Below, in pieces: positions 9,522-17,894 of a DNA stretch of 64,000 nt (positions are counted from its first letter, which is position 1; every line of letters starts with the position of its first letter). Source of the stretch: Glaciecola petra. Its GTDB lineage: Bacteria; Pseudomonadota; Gammaproteobacteria; Enterobacterales; Alteromonadaceae. Below the pieces are notes generated by a model. That model saw only the letters and a program-made list of their open reading frames with translations. It searched no databases and was not told the DNA's origin. The translations under genes were made by a program, and so were the position numbers. The stretch is taken from positions 1,240,001 through 1,304,000 of the forward strand of contig NZ_JAVRHX010000001.1 in NCBI RefSeq assembly GCF_031846345.1. Direction: 5' to 3'.

Positions 9522-9992
9522 TCATAAGGAAGAAACCGCTTCATTTAATGTCTCAGCAGTTTGTTCACCTAGTAATTGGCCTGCTAACTTTCCACCAGGT
9601 TTTATGATAAAAGTAGCTGGTAACATTGCGGGCCGTTCAATTGGAAACGCATTTTTTTGTTCGACGATCAAAGGAAACTGAATATCATATTTATTCTTGA
9701 TATTGTTAAGTTGTTCATTTGAAAGCGCATCATAACTAACAGCAAACAAGATTACATTATCAGGCGATTGTGCGTTAAATAGATTGAGTTCAGGTATTTC
9801 CTTTAAACACGGCGCACACCATTCTGCAAAGTAATTCACAATTACTATTTTTTCGTTAAGTTGTGCAAAGGTGAATTTTTCTCCATTTAAAGTTTTCAAA
9901 TCATATTCGAAGGCTTTATTAAGGGCTAAGCCTGCACAAAATGCGACTATGACTAAACAAAACCCTACAATTATTATTATTCTTTTGTTCAT
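9522..9992 (-). CDS. TlpA/ResA-like membrane-anchored thiol-disulfide oxidoreductase
   Basis: A 156-residue thioredoxin-fold protein with an uncleaved N-terminal anchor (residues 4-25) and a periplasmic domain. The active site is WCAPC (Cys59, Cys62) and the cis-proline loop is AMLPATFII. Such proteins reduce specific periplasmic disulfides, for example in cytochrome c maturation or copper handling, but the substrate here cannot be deduced: no heme or copper gene is adjacent. It converges on bepA with a 33-base gap. Confidence 0.85.
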   Translation of the reverse strand: MNKRIIIIVGFCLVIVAFCAGLALNKAFEYDLKTLNGEKFTFAQLNEKIVIVNYFAEWCAPCLKEIPELNLFNAQSPDNVILFAVSYDALSNEQLNNIKNKYDIQFPLIVEQKNAFPIERPAMLPATFIIKPGGKLAGQLLGEQTAETLNEAVSSL

Positions 9993-10105
9993 GAATTTAA
10001 CGCCTATGATACCTTATAGAAAATATTTATAATGATGGTCTTTTGAGTTATGTTGTGTGTTTTTCGCTACAGCATTCAAGTGACCACAAGTAATAGGAAT
10101 TATAC

Positions 10106-10462
10106 ATGACCACAGCTATTTTATACCATAACCCTCGATGTTCTAAAAGCCGTCAAGCGCTTGATTATTTACAACAGCAAAATATCGACTTTCAAGTGCT
10201 GGAATATCTTAAAACCCCACTTACATGCGAACAAATAAAAGATTTGCAATCCGCCTTGGGACTAACAAGCATATTAGAAATGACACGTATTAAAGAAAAA
10301 GAGTTCTCTTTAGCCGGTTTAACGAAATCATCTTCAGATGAAGAAATAATACAAGCGATGGTGTTATACCCCAAGTTAATAGAGAGACCTATATTGCATG
10401 TAAATGACAAAGCAGCAATTGGAAGACCACTGGAACGCATTATGGAACTCCTTGGTGTTTGA
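10106..10462 (+). CDS. ArsC-family reductase (YfgD-like)
   Basis: A 118-residue protein of the glutaredoxin-linked arsenate reductase family. The nucleophile is Cys12 in YHNPRCSKSR, and conserved arginines occur in LEMTRIKEKE, LIERPILH and IGRPLERI. E. coli has the paralogue yfgD next to bepA, so this is more likely that housekeeping member than a resistance gene; no arsB, arsR or arsH is nearby. Substrate is therefore uncertain. Confidence 0.87.
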   Translation: MTTAILYHNPRCSKSRQALDYLQQQNIDFQVLEYLKTPLTCEQIKDLQSALGLTSILEMTRIKEKEFSLAGLTKSSSDEEIIQAMVLYPKLIERPILHVNDKAAIGRPLERIMELLGV

Positions 10463-10587
10463 TTTTTTATTATTTGAAATGTACATATGACTTGCCGCGT
10501 GAAATGCCAATATTTTAAATATTATGCATCCGAAATCACTTAGTTAGTCGTATTTAAACCAAAACTTGTAGTCTGTGAGAACTAATA

Positions 10588-11043
10588 ATGCAAAGTGAAC
10601 AATTACCCCCTGTAATGTCGTCTCAGGTTTTATTATTTAGGCGCATCGCTCTGTTTAGTCATCTGGGCTTATTGCTCTGGTTAAGTATTTGGTATTTCGC
10701 ACTCAGTAGCGACCAAGAATATTCAACACTTTTTATAATTGTTATATATTTGTTACCTTTACTGTTACCTTTGCTTGGTATCATTAAGGCCAAGCCATAT
10801 ACGCATGCTTGGTCTTGTTTTATCGTTTTATGGTATTTTTTGCATGCCATTACGGTTATATACGCTGAACCAGCATATATAATGCACGCGACGCTAGAAT
10901 TGCTATTAGCCTGTGGTATGTTTGTAGGATGCAGCATGTTTGCGCGTCTAAGGGGTCAAGAGCTTGGAACAAGTCTACCAAAACTAAGTAAAGTTATGGA
11001 AGATGAAAAAGCATTGTTTGAAGGGGTCAAGAAAAATGAATAG
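10588..11043 (+). CDS. DUF2069 inner-membrane protein
   Basis: A 151-residue protein with four hydrophobic segments (about residues 15-35, 45-64, 72-92 and 94-112) followed by a charged cytoplasmic tail ending KNE. This size and pattern match DUF2069 proteins, usually found beside ArsC-like genes in marine gammaproteobacteria. No function is established. Its last eight bases overlap the start of the following lipoprotein gene. Confidence 0.7.
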   Translation: MQSEQLPPVMSSQVLLFRRIALFSHLGLLLWLSIWYFALSSDQEYSTLFIIVIYLLPLLLPLLGIIKAKPYTHAWSCFIVLWYFLHAITVIYAEPAYIMHATLELLLACGMFVGCSMFARLRGQELGTSLPKLSKVMEDEKALFEGVKKNE

Positions 11044-13000
11044 TAAGTCTTGGTTGTTAATTATAGTCGTATGCGCATTGTATGCTTGTGGCGGTGGCTC
11101 AGGTAGCGACCAAAGCACCCCCGACAACCCAGGTCTTAACCCCATTGGAGATACACCAAGTGTTGGTGATTTAACCCCAATTTTAGATACCGGCAACATA
11201 TTAATATATGGTCAACAACAAGCTGAAGTTGGTGAAGCATTAGGATTTGCAGTGGTTCCGCAAAGCGGAAACGCAATATCGTCTATTCGTTGGTCACAAA
11301 CCAGCGGCCCTCTTTTAAATATATTAGCAAGCAACTCCCAAACTATCGGGTTTGATACAAAAGAAACGGGTAACTACAGTTTGACCCTCTCACTCGTAAA
11401 CAATGGAGAAGAACAAACTCACAATATAGATTTTGTGGTATCCAACATGTCTGAAAGTCTGTCAACAATTCGCCTTGATCATACCGTTACTGAATTGGGT
11501 AAGGTGTCATTGCATATGGATATACCAGAAACCAAGACGCTTGATAATATTCAATGGAATCAAATTGCAGGTCCTCAAGCGCAAAATATTCAAAATAACG
11601 ATGATTTTCTTTTTTTTGATGCCCCTGCCGTAGACAACGATGAGATTATTAGCTTTGAAGGTATCGTCCAATTTACCGATGGTAGCAGTGAATCAGACCG
11701 CGTTCTTGTTACCGTAAAAAACGTTGACTTTGATACTAATGGTCTCTTTTTTAGCAACAATATTGTGATTACAGAAGATTTGTTTGCCTATAAGTCAAAC
11801 AGCCCCTATAAAAATCCCTTAGAAAGCTGTGTATATTCAAACAATATTCCAGGGACCCCAAATTGTACTTTTCGCGATTTACCACTTATCGGCACATCTA
11901 GCAATTCACCAAGTATCGATGATGTGATGAATCGAACGTTAGTCTCGCATGCGTGGATGGGAGAGCGATTCGAACAATACTTAACTAATTCGGCTGCTGG
12001 CCCTGACATGCTGCAACTATTAAGAGGAGTAACGGCGATTGTAATATCGTATGACGTTCGCCCTTCTTTTTATTGGTCGGCAACTGGTGCTATATATTTA
12101 GATGCTAGAAATTTTTGGCAAAGTCCAGAAGAAAGAGATACGTTAAATGACGTGCCGGACTTTAGAAGCGACTTCGGTAGTGATCTCCAGTTCGCCGTTT
12201 TGTGGCGCTACACGAAGAATAATCAATATTATCCTGCAGGTGGATATAGTAAACAAAATCGAGACATTAGACCTTTTGAAGACCTAGAAGCTAGTATTTC
12301 ATGGTTAATGTATCATGAACTTGCACATGCAAATGATTTTTTCCCCCCGACTTCTTGGCCAAATATGAACCCAAACACAACGCCTCTAGCTTATTTTAGA
12401 AACAATGGCACAAGTTCTGATATCCTTACCAATACTTATCCTTTAAGGTCGGATGAAATGCATGCTCTCGCTAGGGTTAGGTTTCAAAATGAAACGCCAA
12501 ATAGCACACAGATAGCCTATCGTGGTAGCGACGTTGCTGGGTTCTTCACACCAGACATTGCCCCATCATTTTATGCCTATCTAACTAATAGAGAAGACTT
12601 TGCGACACTCGTTGAACGATTCATGATGTTACATCGCTTAGATGCCGAAGCAGATGTCGCAATAATAGACGGTGCTATTGACAATAGTAACCCTTCCGTT
12701 ACTTGGGGCCAAAGGAATAGAGTAAGTTCGCCCGCCCTAGAAGACAGAACAGTTTTTGCTGTTAGTCGCGTTTATCCAGAACTAGGGAATGTTCGAAATA
12801 TAGTACAAACGCTACCTTTACCGATTTTAATGCGTGAAAATGAGGGTTGGTTAGACAACCTAGATATATCGCCTACTTTCGAAAATGAGAGTATTGAAGA
12901 AACGAGGTCCCCATTAAAATTATCCGAATTGGAGAAGCGTGCGATTATAGAAAGAGATCGCAGAGACATACACTCTGGACGACCAAATTTAAAGCCTTAA
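11036..13000 (+). CDS. Large lipoprotein with HExxH motif, putative zinc metalloprotease
   Basis: I do not recognise this 654-residue protein as a named family. It starts with a lipoprotein signal (LYAC, Cys18) followed by a Gly/Ser-rich linker. Residues ~60-240 look like two Ig/PKD-type beta domains, with the repeated phrases IRWSQTSGP and IQWNQIAGP. The C-terminal ~400 residues contain MYHELAHANDFF, where His427, Glu428 and His431 form an HExxH zinc site, and a nearby RSDEMHALAR. A cell-surface or periplasmic metallopeptidase is an inference from that motif. I chose ATG 11036 because it gives a clean lipoprotein signal; it overlaps the DUF2069 gene by eight bases, so coupling is likely. It ends four bases into the convergent hda stop. 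Confidence 0.75.
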   Translation: MNSKSWLLIIVVCALYACGGGSGSDQSTPDNPGLNPIGDTPSVGDLTPILDTGNILIYGQQQAEVGEALGFAVVPQSGNAISSIRWSQTSGPLLNILASNSQTIGFDTKETGNYSLTLSLVNNGEEQTHNIDFVVSNMSESLSTIRLDHTVTELGKVSLHMDIPETKTLDNIQWNQIAGPQAQNIQNNDDFLFFDAPAVDNDEIISFEGIVQFTDGSSESDRVLVTVKNVDFDTNGLFFSNNIVITEDLFAYKSNSPYKNPLESCVYSNNIPGTPNCTFRDLPLIGTSSNSPSIDDVMNRTLVSHAWMGERFEQYLTNSAAGPDMLQLLRGVTAIVISYDVRPSFYWSATGAIYLDARNFWQSPEERDTLNDVPDFRSDFGSDLQFAVLWRYTKNNQYYPAGGYSKQNRDIRPFEDLEASISWLMYHELAHANDFFPPTSWPNMNPNTTPLAYFRNNGTSSDILTNTYPLRSDEMHALARVRFQNETPNSTQIAYRGSDVAGFFTPDIAPSFYAYLTNREDFATLVERFMMLHRLDAEADVAIIDGAIDNSNPSVTWGQRNRVSSPALEDRTVFAVSRVYPELGNVRNIVQTLPLPILMRENEGWLDNLDISPTFENESIEETRSPLKLSELEKRAIIERDRRDIHSGRPNLKP

Positions 13001-13704
13001 ATCTTAAGCACTTCTTTGATAAACGGTATAGTTATTTTACGTTTTTGCTGTAATGACTGCCTGTCTAATACGCGCAAATGCTCAGTTAAGGTATTCATAT
13101 TTCGACTAACGCGAGTGATAAGATAGGTCATTGCTTTTTTTTGTGGTGTAAACCCTATATTGCTGGCGTAAGACTCTAGCGCTACTACTTTTTCTTCGTC
13201 ACTTAATTGTGCTAGCCCAAAATTAGTGCCCCACTGCAATCGTGTTTTTAAATCTTTTAATCCCCAATTAGAACCTGCAAGCGGCTCTCGCATACTCATT
13301 AACAATAGCCGGCCATTTTTTTCTAAAAATTGATTAATTAAATCAAATAATACGCGTTGCCAATCATCATTGTGGCGCAACGAATGTATATTATCCAAAC
13401 ATAAAACCTGATTGTCCGCTATGCCTTCCGCCATTTCAGTAGGCATATTTACTAGGCTTTGCATATTCAAATATTGCGATTTATAGCCTTTTAATAATCC
13501 TTTTGATTGTGTTGCCATACAAAGATGTGTTTTACCAAGACCTTCAAGTCCTGACAATACACATATACTTTGAGAAGCAAGTGCTGGCTGTACATTAGCG
13601 TCCAAAATTTGATGTAAATGCGAGACAATATGCACATTATATCCGTTTATAAAATTTTCAAAGGATTGTTTATGAAAGCTGTTAACCGGCAAAACTAACT
13701 GCAT
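12997..13704 (-). CDS. hda: DnaA regulatory inactivator Hda
   Basis: Hda binds the beta sliding clamp and stimulates ATP hydrolysis by DnaA, preventing re-initiation of replication. The 235-residue AAA+ protein starts with the clamp-binding motif QLVLPV, then Walker A GLEGLGKTH, Walker B VLCLDNIH and an arginine-finger region LKTRLQWG, and ends KRKITIPFIKEVLKI, very like E. coli Hda. It follows the DUF2066 gene by 13 bases, a pairing common in this order of bacteria. Confidence 0.95.
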   Translation of the reverse strand: MQLVLPVNSFHKQSFENFINGYNVHIVSHLHQILDANVQPALASQSICVLSGLEGLGKTHLCMATQSKGLLKGYKSQYLNMQSLVNMPTEMAEGIADNQVLCLDNIHSLRHNDDWQRVLFDLINQFLEKNGRLLLMSMREPLAGSNWGLKDLKTRLQWGTNFGLAQLSDEEKVVALESYASNIGFTPQKKAMTYLITRVSRNMNTLTEHLRVLDRQSLQQKRKITIPFIKEVLKI

Positions 13705-13717
13705 GGCTTATTTCTCA

Positions 13718-15019
13718 TTACTTTTGCCAATGCAATTGCAGTTGTGGCTGCAAGACACTTTGTTGTGTATTTTGGTTTGATTTTTGTATCTCAAATTCTG
13801 CGCTTTCACTGACATTTGTGCGCGGATCTAAAGCTAGAATTGCAGACAATTGCTGCACCGTCATCGCATGTTCGACATCTATAAGTGCTTTATCCCCTGC
13901 TAGTCTGCGCAGACTAGCTGCACTTACACTAGGGACAGAATTAAGTAACTCTATAAGACTTAAGTAATCGACTAGGGAAGCGATATTATTAACCTCCAAT
14001 AAAGTCGTGTTTTTATCTTTGGAGAAGTTAGCCCCTAAAGCAAATTCTTGGGCCAATATATTGGCATAACTATCAATTAGTTTAACAATAGCTTCCTCGC
14101 GCTCACGAGCATAAATAACGCCTCTCTTAACATCCATCTCGTTTGTAATAATATAATCAAGTTTAAATTGTGTGTCAGCTGGCACTTCGGCACTAAGAAT
14201 ACTTGGCACATACTCTACAACAGCGTTTTCATGTGCATCATCAAGCGACAAGACATCTTCAGGTTCTATTGGATTTATTTCTCTAGTCGTTTCATCATCC
14301 GACGTTTGCTCTGTTTCTTCCAGTATTGCTTTTTTTTCTTTAAATGCTCGTTCTAATGCTTGACGGTCTTCATGTTCAGCTAAAGAATAAAGTTGAATTG
14401 TACTACTAATAATAAAATCTGGATTGTAACGTTGGCTTTGGGTAATAATTCTACTCAAATATTGATTCCATAAGTCATAGAGACTCACTTCTGTGGTGTC
14501 CTGAATGTCACCTAAAGGAAGAATAATATCAACTCCCCTCGCAAAAGCAGCATTTTCAACTACAGGAAGCAATGATGAAGCAGAGACATGCGTTAACATT
14601 GATTTACTGTCATCGTCATTTTCGTTCACTAACCATAATAATCCGTTAGGACGCAAACTAGTCCAAACAGATTGACCCGAGGCCAAGAGAAGTTGTTCAA
14701 CTTTGTTTCTACTGAAATTAGCTTCAAATACTAATTGAGTGTTTATTTGAATAAAACTACTGGCAATTAGATATTGTTCATAATTATTAATTGCTCTGCT
14801 AATTTCAGGGGTTTGATCAATGTTCTCATTACCACTTATTTTTATAAAAACTTGTCTCAACGCCTTCTTACCGGCTGTTTGTTGCGACCTAATTGACTGA
14901 TCGTCTACAACAATGCGACCAATGTTAATATGCAGAATATCTGCTGCAAGGACAGCATTTGCACTAAAAAATAAGCTTAGTACGATAAAGATAATATTAT
15001 GCATAAACCATTTCGACAC
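13718..15019 (-). CDS. DUF2066 exported protein
   Basis: A 433-residue exported protein with a signal peptide ending near VLAADILH. Residues ~30-270 are the DUF2066 region, including SGQSVWTSLRPNGLLWLVN, and an acidic Glu/Asp stretch lies around residues 226-262. It is encoded upstream of hda, as in Vibrio and Shewanella. Function is unknown. The start used is a GTG; an in-frame ATG five codons further in (15004) also retains the signal peptide. Confidence 0.75.
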   Translation of the reverse strand: MSKWFMHNIIFIVLSLFFSANAVLAADILHINIGRIVVDDQSIRSQQTAGKKALRQVFIKISGNENIDQTPEISRAINNYEQYLIASSFIQINTQLVFEANFSRNKVEQLLLASGQSVWTSLRPNGLLWLVNENDDDSKSMLTHVSASSLLPVVENAAFARGVDIILPLGDIQDTTEVSLYDLWNQYLSRIITQSQRYNPDFIISSTIQLYSLAEHEDRQALERAFKEKKAILEETEQTSDDETTREINPIEPEDVLSLDDAHENAVVEYVPSILSAEVPADTQFKLDYIITNEMDVKRGVIYAREREEAIVKLIDSYANILAQEFALGANFSKDKNTTLLEVNNIASLVDYLSLIELLNSVPSVSAASLRRLAGDKALIDVEHAMTVQQLSAILALDPRTNVSESAEFEIQKSNQNTQQSVLQPQLQLHWQK

Positions 15020-15258
15020 GCTCTTTAGACCCTTCCTTTAGTACTAAGGTTAATAGTTGTGTTAATTATTTTACCATTGTCGGACATTTAACAAAGTATT
15101 GCATCTGAATTTTTAATGCATTGATATTTTTGTTCCCTTTTTAGCTTGCTAACTGCTAAAATACGATGCTTTAGTTGGACGTCATAGTGTAAATTTCGTT
15201 CAATGCGCACTAATGCTTTTTAATCCACATTACATACTATGACTACAAAGGAAGACGT

Positions 15259-16293
15259 GTGTCCGAGTCAAAACAATCATTAAGCTACAAAGATGCTGGC
15301 GTAGATATCGATGCAGGTAATGCATTGGTTGAAAAAATAAAAACGGTTACCAAAAAAACTCATCGACCAGAAGTTAGAGGAGGATTAGGGGGATTTGGTG
15401 CATTATGTTCTATTCCTCAAAAGTACAAGCACCCTCTTCTTGTTTCAGGTACTGACGGTGTAGGGACTAAATTACGCTTAGCAACTGACCACAACATGCA
15501 TGCAGGCATTGGCATTGATCTAGTCGCCATGTGCGTTAATGACTTAATTGTGCAAGGCGCTGAACCTTTATTTTTCCTTGATTATTACGCTACAGGTAAA
15601 CTGAATGTCGATACCGCAGTTGAAGTAGTCACGAGTATCGGAAAGGGTTGTGAACTTTCAGGTTGCGCGTTAATCGGTGGAGAAACGGCTGAAATGCCCG
15701 GAATGTACGACGGTAATGATTATGATATTGCTGGTTTTTGTGTGGGTGTAGTTGAAGCTGATAATGTGATTGACGGCAGTCAGGTGCGTGCAGGTGATGC
15801 TTTAATTGCGCTTGGTTCTTCTGGCCCTCATTCAAATGGCTATTCCTTAATACGTAAAATTATAGAGCTTGCTAATATAAATCTCACTGAAAAACTAGAC
15901 AATAAACCGATTATTGAGCACTTATTAGCGCCCACGAAAATATATGTGAAATCAGTTTTAGCCCTTTTAGAATCCTATCCCGTCAAGGCTATTTCACATA
16001 TAACTGGTGGTGGCTTTTGGGAAAACATACCCCGTGTTTTACCACAAGACTTATGTGCCAACATTGATGCTAGCTCTTGGCAATGGCCTTCAATTTTTAA
16101 ATTTCTACAACGACACGGACAAGTCACCGAACATGAAATGTTACGAACCTTTAATTGTGGTGTCGGTCTTATTCTGGCTGTTGATAACAAGTTAGCCCCG
16201 CAAATTGTCCAGTTCTTGAACCAGCAGGGTGAAAATGCATGGCTAATAGGTTCTGTGAGTTCAGATCCACATCAAAGCGTTGTGATTAAATAG
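15259..16293 (+). CDS. purM: Phosphoribosylformylglycinamidine cyclo-ligase (AIR synthetase)
   Basis: PurM closes the imidazole ring in purine synthesis (FGAM to AIR, using ATP). The 344-residue sequence is nearly collinear with E. coli PurM: SLSYKDAGVDIDAGN, GGLGGFGALC, the loop SGTDGVGTKLRLA and GGGFWENIPRVLP are all present. The start is GTG behind AAAGGAAG. purN follows with a one-base gap, and the DUF2066 gene is divergent across a 239-base region in which I could not identify a PurR box. Confidence 0.97.
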   Translation: MSESKQSLSYKDAGVDIDAGNALVEKIKTVTKKTHRPEVRGGLGGFGALCSIPQKYKHPLLVSGTDGVGTKLRLATDHNMHAGIGIDLVAMCVNDLIVQGAEPLFFLDYYATGKLNVDTAVEVVTSIGKGCELSGCALIGGETAEMPGMYDGNDYDIAGFCVGVVEADNVIDGSQVRAGDALIALGSSGPHSNGYSLIRKIIELANINLTEKLDNKPIIEHLLAPTKIYVKSVLALLESYPVKAISHITGGGFWENIPRVLPQDLCANIDASSWQWPSIFKFLQRHGQVTEHEMLRTFNCGVGLILAVDNKLAPQIVQFLNQQGENAWLIGSVSSDPHQSVVIK

Positions 16294-16294
16294 A

Positions 16295-16978
16295 GTGGCT
16301 GAATTGAAAAAAAGTCGGATAGTGGTTTTAGTATCTGGTTCAGGCTCTAATTTACAAGTTATTATCGATAAATGTGAACAAGGTCTGATCAATGGTGAAG
16401 TTGTTGCCGTCATTTCTAACGTAGAAAAGGTATACGCACTTGAACGCGCATATAAGCATAATATTCCATCCCATACTTTGACTCATACCGCCTTTGAAAC
16501 GCGAGAAGCGTTTGATCATGAATTGCAAAAAATAATCGAAAAATACTCGCCTGACCTTATCACGCTAGCTGGTTTTATGCGCATTTTAACGCCCAACTTT
16601 GTCGCTGCTTTTGCCGGGAAAATGCTGAATCTACACCCTTCTTTATTACCTAAATATCCTGGATTAAATACGCATAAACGGGCGCTTGAAAACGCTGACG
16701 ATGTTCATGGGGCAAGCATTCATTTCGTGACGAGTGAACTAGATGGCGGTCCAGTTGTCCTACAAAGTGCAATATCTATCATGCACAACGATACACCAGA
16801 GACACTGGCTAAAAAAGTATCTAAATGTGAGTGGTTGATATATCCGATGGCAATAAAGTGGTTCTGTGAAGGACGTTTACGTTTGCATCAAGAACGGGTA
16901 TGGTTAGACAATAAAAAAATAATAAAAACTGGGTTAATATATGAAAAACTTGATAGTAAGGAGTTTTTTCCCTCCTAA
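16295..16978 (+). CDS. purN: Phosphoribosylglycinamide formyltransferase (GAR transformylase)
   Basis: PurN transfers a formyl group from 10-formyltetrahydrofolate to GAR. Catalytic residues are visible as Asn112 and His114 in NLHPSLLPKYPG and Asp150 in TSELDGG; the phosphate-binding loop is SGSGSNLQ. It has 227 residues, a little longer than E. coli PurN at the C terminus. The start is a GTG directly after purM with little ribosome site of its own, implying coupling. Its final 38 bases overlap the start of the DUF3108 gene in another frame. Confidence 0.95.
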   Translation: MAELKKSRIVVLVSGSGSNLQVIIDKCEQGLINGEVVAVISNVEKVYALERAYKHNIPSHTLTHTAFETREAFDHELQKIIEKYSPDLITLAGFMRILTPNFVAAFAGKMLNLHPSLLPKYPGLNTHKRALENADDVHGASIHFVTSELDGGPVVLQSAISIMHNDTPETLAKKVSKCEWLIYPMAIKWFCEGRLRLHQERVWLDNKKIIKTGLIYEKLDSKEFFPS

Positions 16979-17711
16979 CACCAAACGACACACGAGCATT
17001 AAGGCCTTCTTTAGTATAATCGTGGTCGGCATTTTTTCTCTTTTGGCAAAACCGGCTATTTCTGCTGAAAGTATTTCATTGAAACCATTCAATGCAGAAT
17101 TTGTAGCGTTAAGGTCAGGCAGCGATGTGGGTCAAGCGAACCTAGCATTAACCAATATTAAAGCAAATCATTTTGAGCTGATTTATCGTTCAAAAGTTTC
17201 TCGTTTTTTCCTCTCAGATAAGCGTTTTGAAAAAACATCATTCGAAAATCAAAACAATCAACTTGTTCCCATCACATATGAATACAAACGAACCGGCACT
17301 GGCCCGAGTAAATATTTACAGGTTCAGTTTAATAAATCTTTAGGGCAAATAATTATAGACGACGAACAAACTTTAGAGTGGGATGGTGAATTAGATAATC
17401 AATTGTTTCGTATCGACCTACCCAGCCAACTTGCAAAGGGTGTAAAAAAAATTGGTTACGATTTTATTAATTATAGAGGAGAAAAACGTCACTACGAATT
17501 AGAGGTTATTCAAGAAGAAAACCTTACATTACCCTACGGAAACTTGATGGCATATAAAGTAAAAATTAACCGAGAAAGTAATAAACGAGTTACTTTCGCA
17601 TGGTTTGCACCTAGCCTGAATTATAACCTTGTTAGGTTACAACAGTTTAAAGACGGAAAAGAACAAGGCGACATGCAACTTAAGCACTTTTCTTATATTT
17701 CACCAAAATAA
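16941..17711 (+). CDS. DUF3108 exported protein
   Basis: A 256-residue protein with a long signal peptide (hydrophobic core about residues 21-40, cleavage near ISAES) and a beta-rich body typical of DUF3108 proteins, which commonly follow purN in Alteromonadales and Shewanella. The family is periplasmic and of unknown function; it resembles lipid-binding barrels, but nothing here proves that. The 38-base overlap with purN suggests cotranscription. Confidence 0.75.
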   Translation: MKNLIVRSFFPPNTKRHTSIKAFFSIIVVGIFSLLAKPAISAESISLKPFNAEFVALRSGSDVGQANLALTNIKANHFELIYRSKVSRFFLSDKRFEKTSFENQNNQLVPITYEYKRTGTGPSKYLQVQFNKSLGQIIIDDEQTLEWDGELDNQLFRIDLPSQLAKGVKKIGYDFINYRGEKRHYELEVIQEENLTLPYGNLMAYKVKINRESNKRVTFAWFAPSLNYNLVRLQQFKDGKEQGDMQLKHFSYISPK

Positions 17712-17869
17712 TGTCAGCTAAAAACACATTCAACAAACGATAGGCCATAATTAAGTAATCTTTGAAGTGAAATTTGCGTATCTATTTGCTAGCTCAGCCT
17801 TTTACAACGCTAAGCGCGATATCGCATGCAATCACTTGATATTTGTGATGAAAAAGGCTACCTTTGAAT

Positions 17870-17886
17870 ATCTGGTCAGACCTCGG
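17870..17886. promoter_or_regulatory. FadR-like operator upstream of fadE
   Basis: The sequence ATCTGGTCAGACCTCGG contains the palindromic core GGTCAGACC and closely fits FadR operators of gammaproteobacteria (CTGGTCCGACCT type). It lies only 8 bases before the fadE start codon and touches the ribosome-site region. FadR would repress fadE until long-chain acyl-CoA is present. The site is recognised by eye, not by a matrix score. Confidence 0.65.
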
Positions 17887-17894
17887 GAGTTGAT

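Noticed and set aside
10106..10462. Arsenic resistance island
   Set aside because: Only one ArsC-like gene is present, in a housekeeping context next to bepA; no arsB, arsR, acr3 or arsH.
14168..14363. Two overlapping plus-strand frames inside the DUF2066 gene
   Set aside because: They are reverse-strand shadows of the acidic Glu/Asp codon stretch and show low-complexity Phe/Ser-rich products.
15020..15258. PurR operator before purM
   Set aside because: No sequence close to the ACGCAAACGTTTGCGT palindrome was found in the region.
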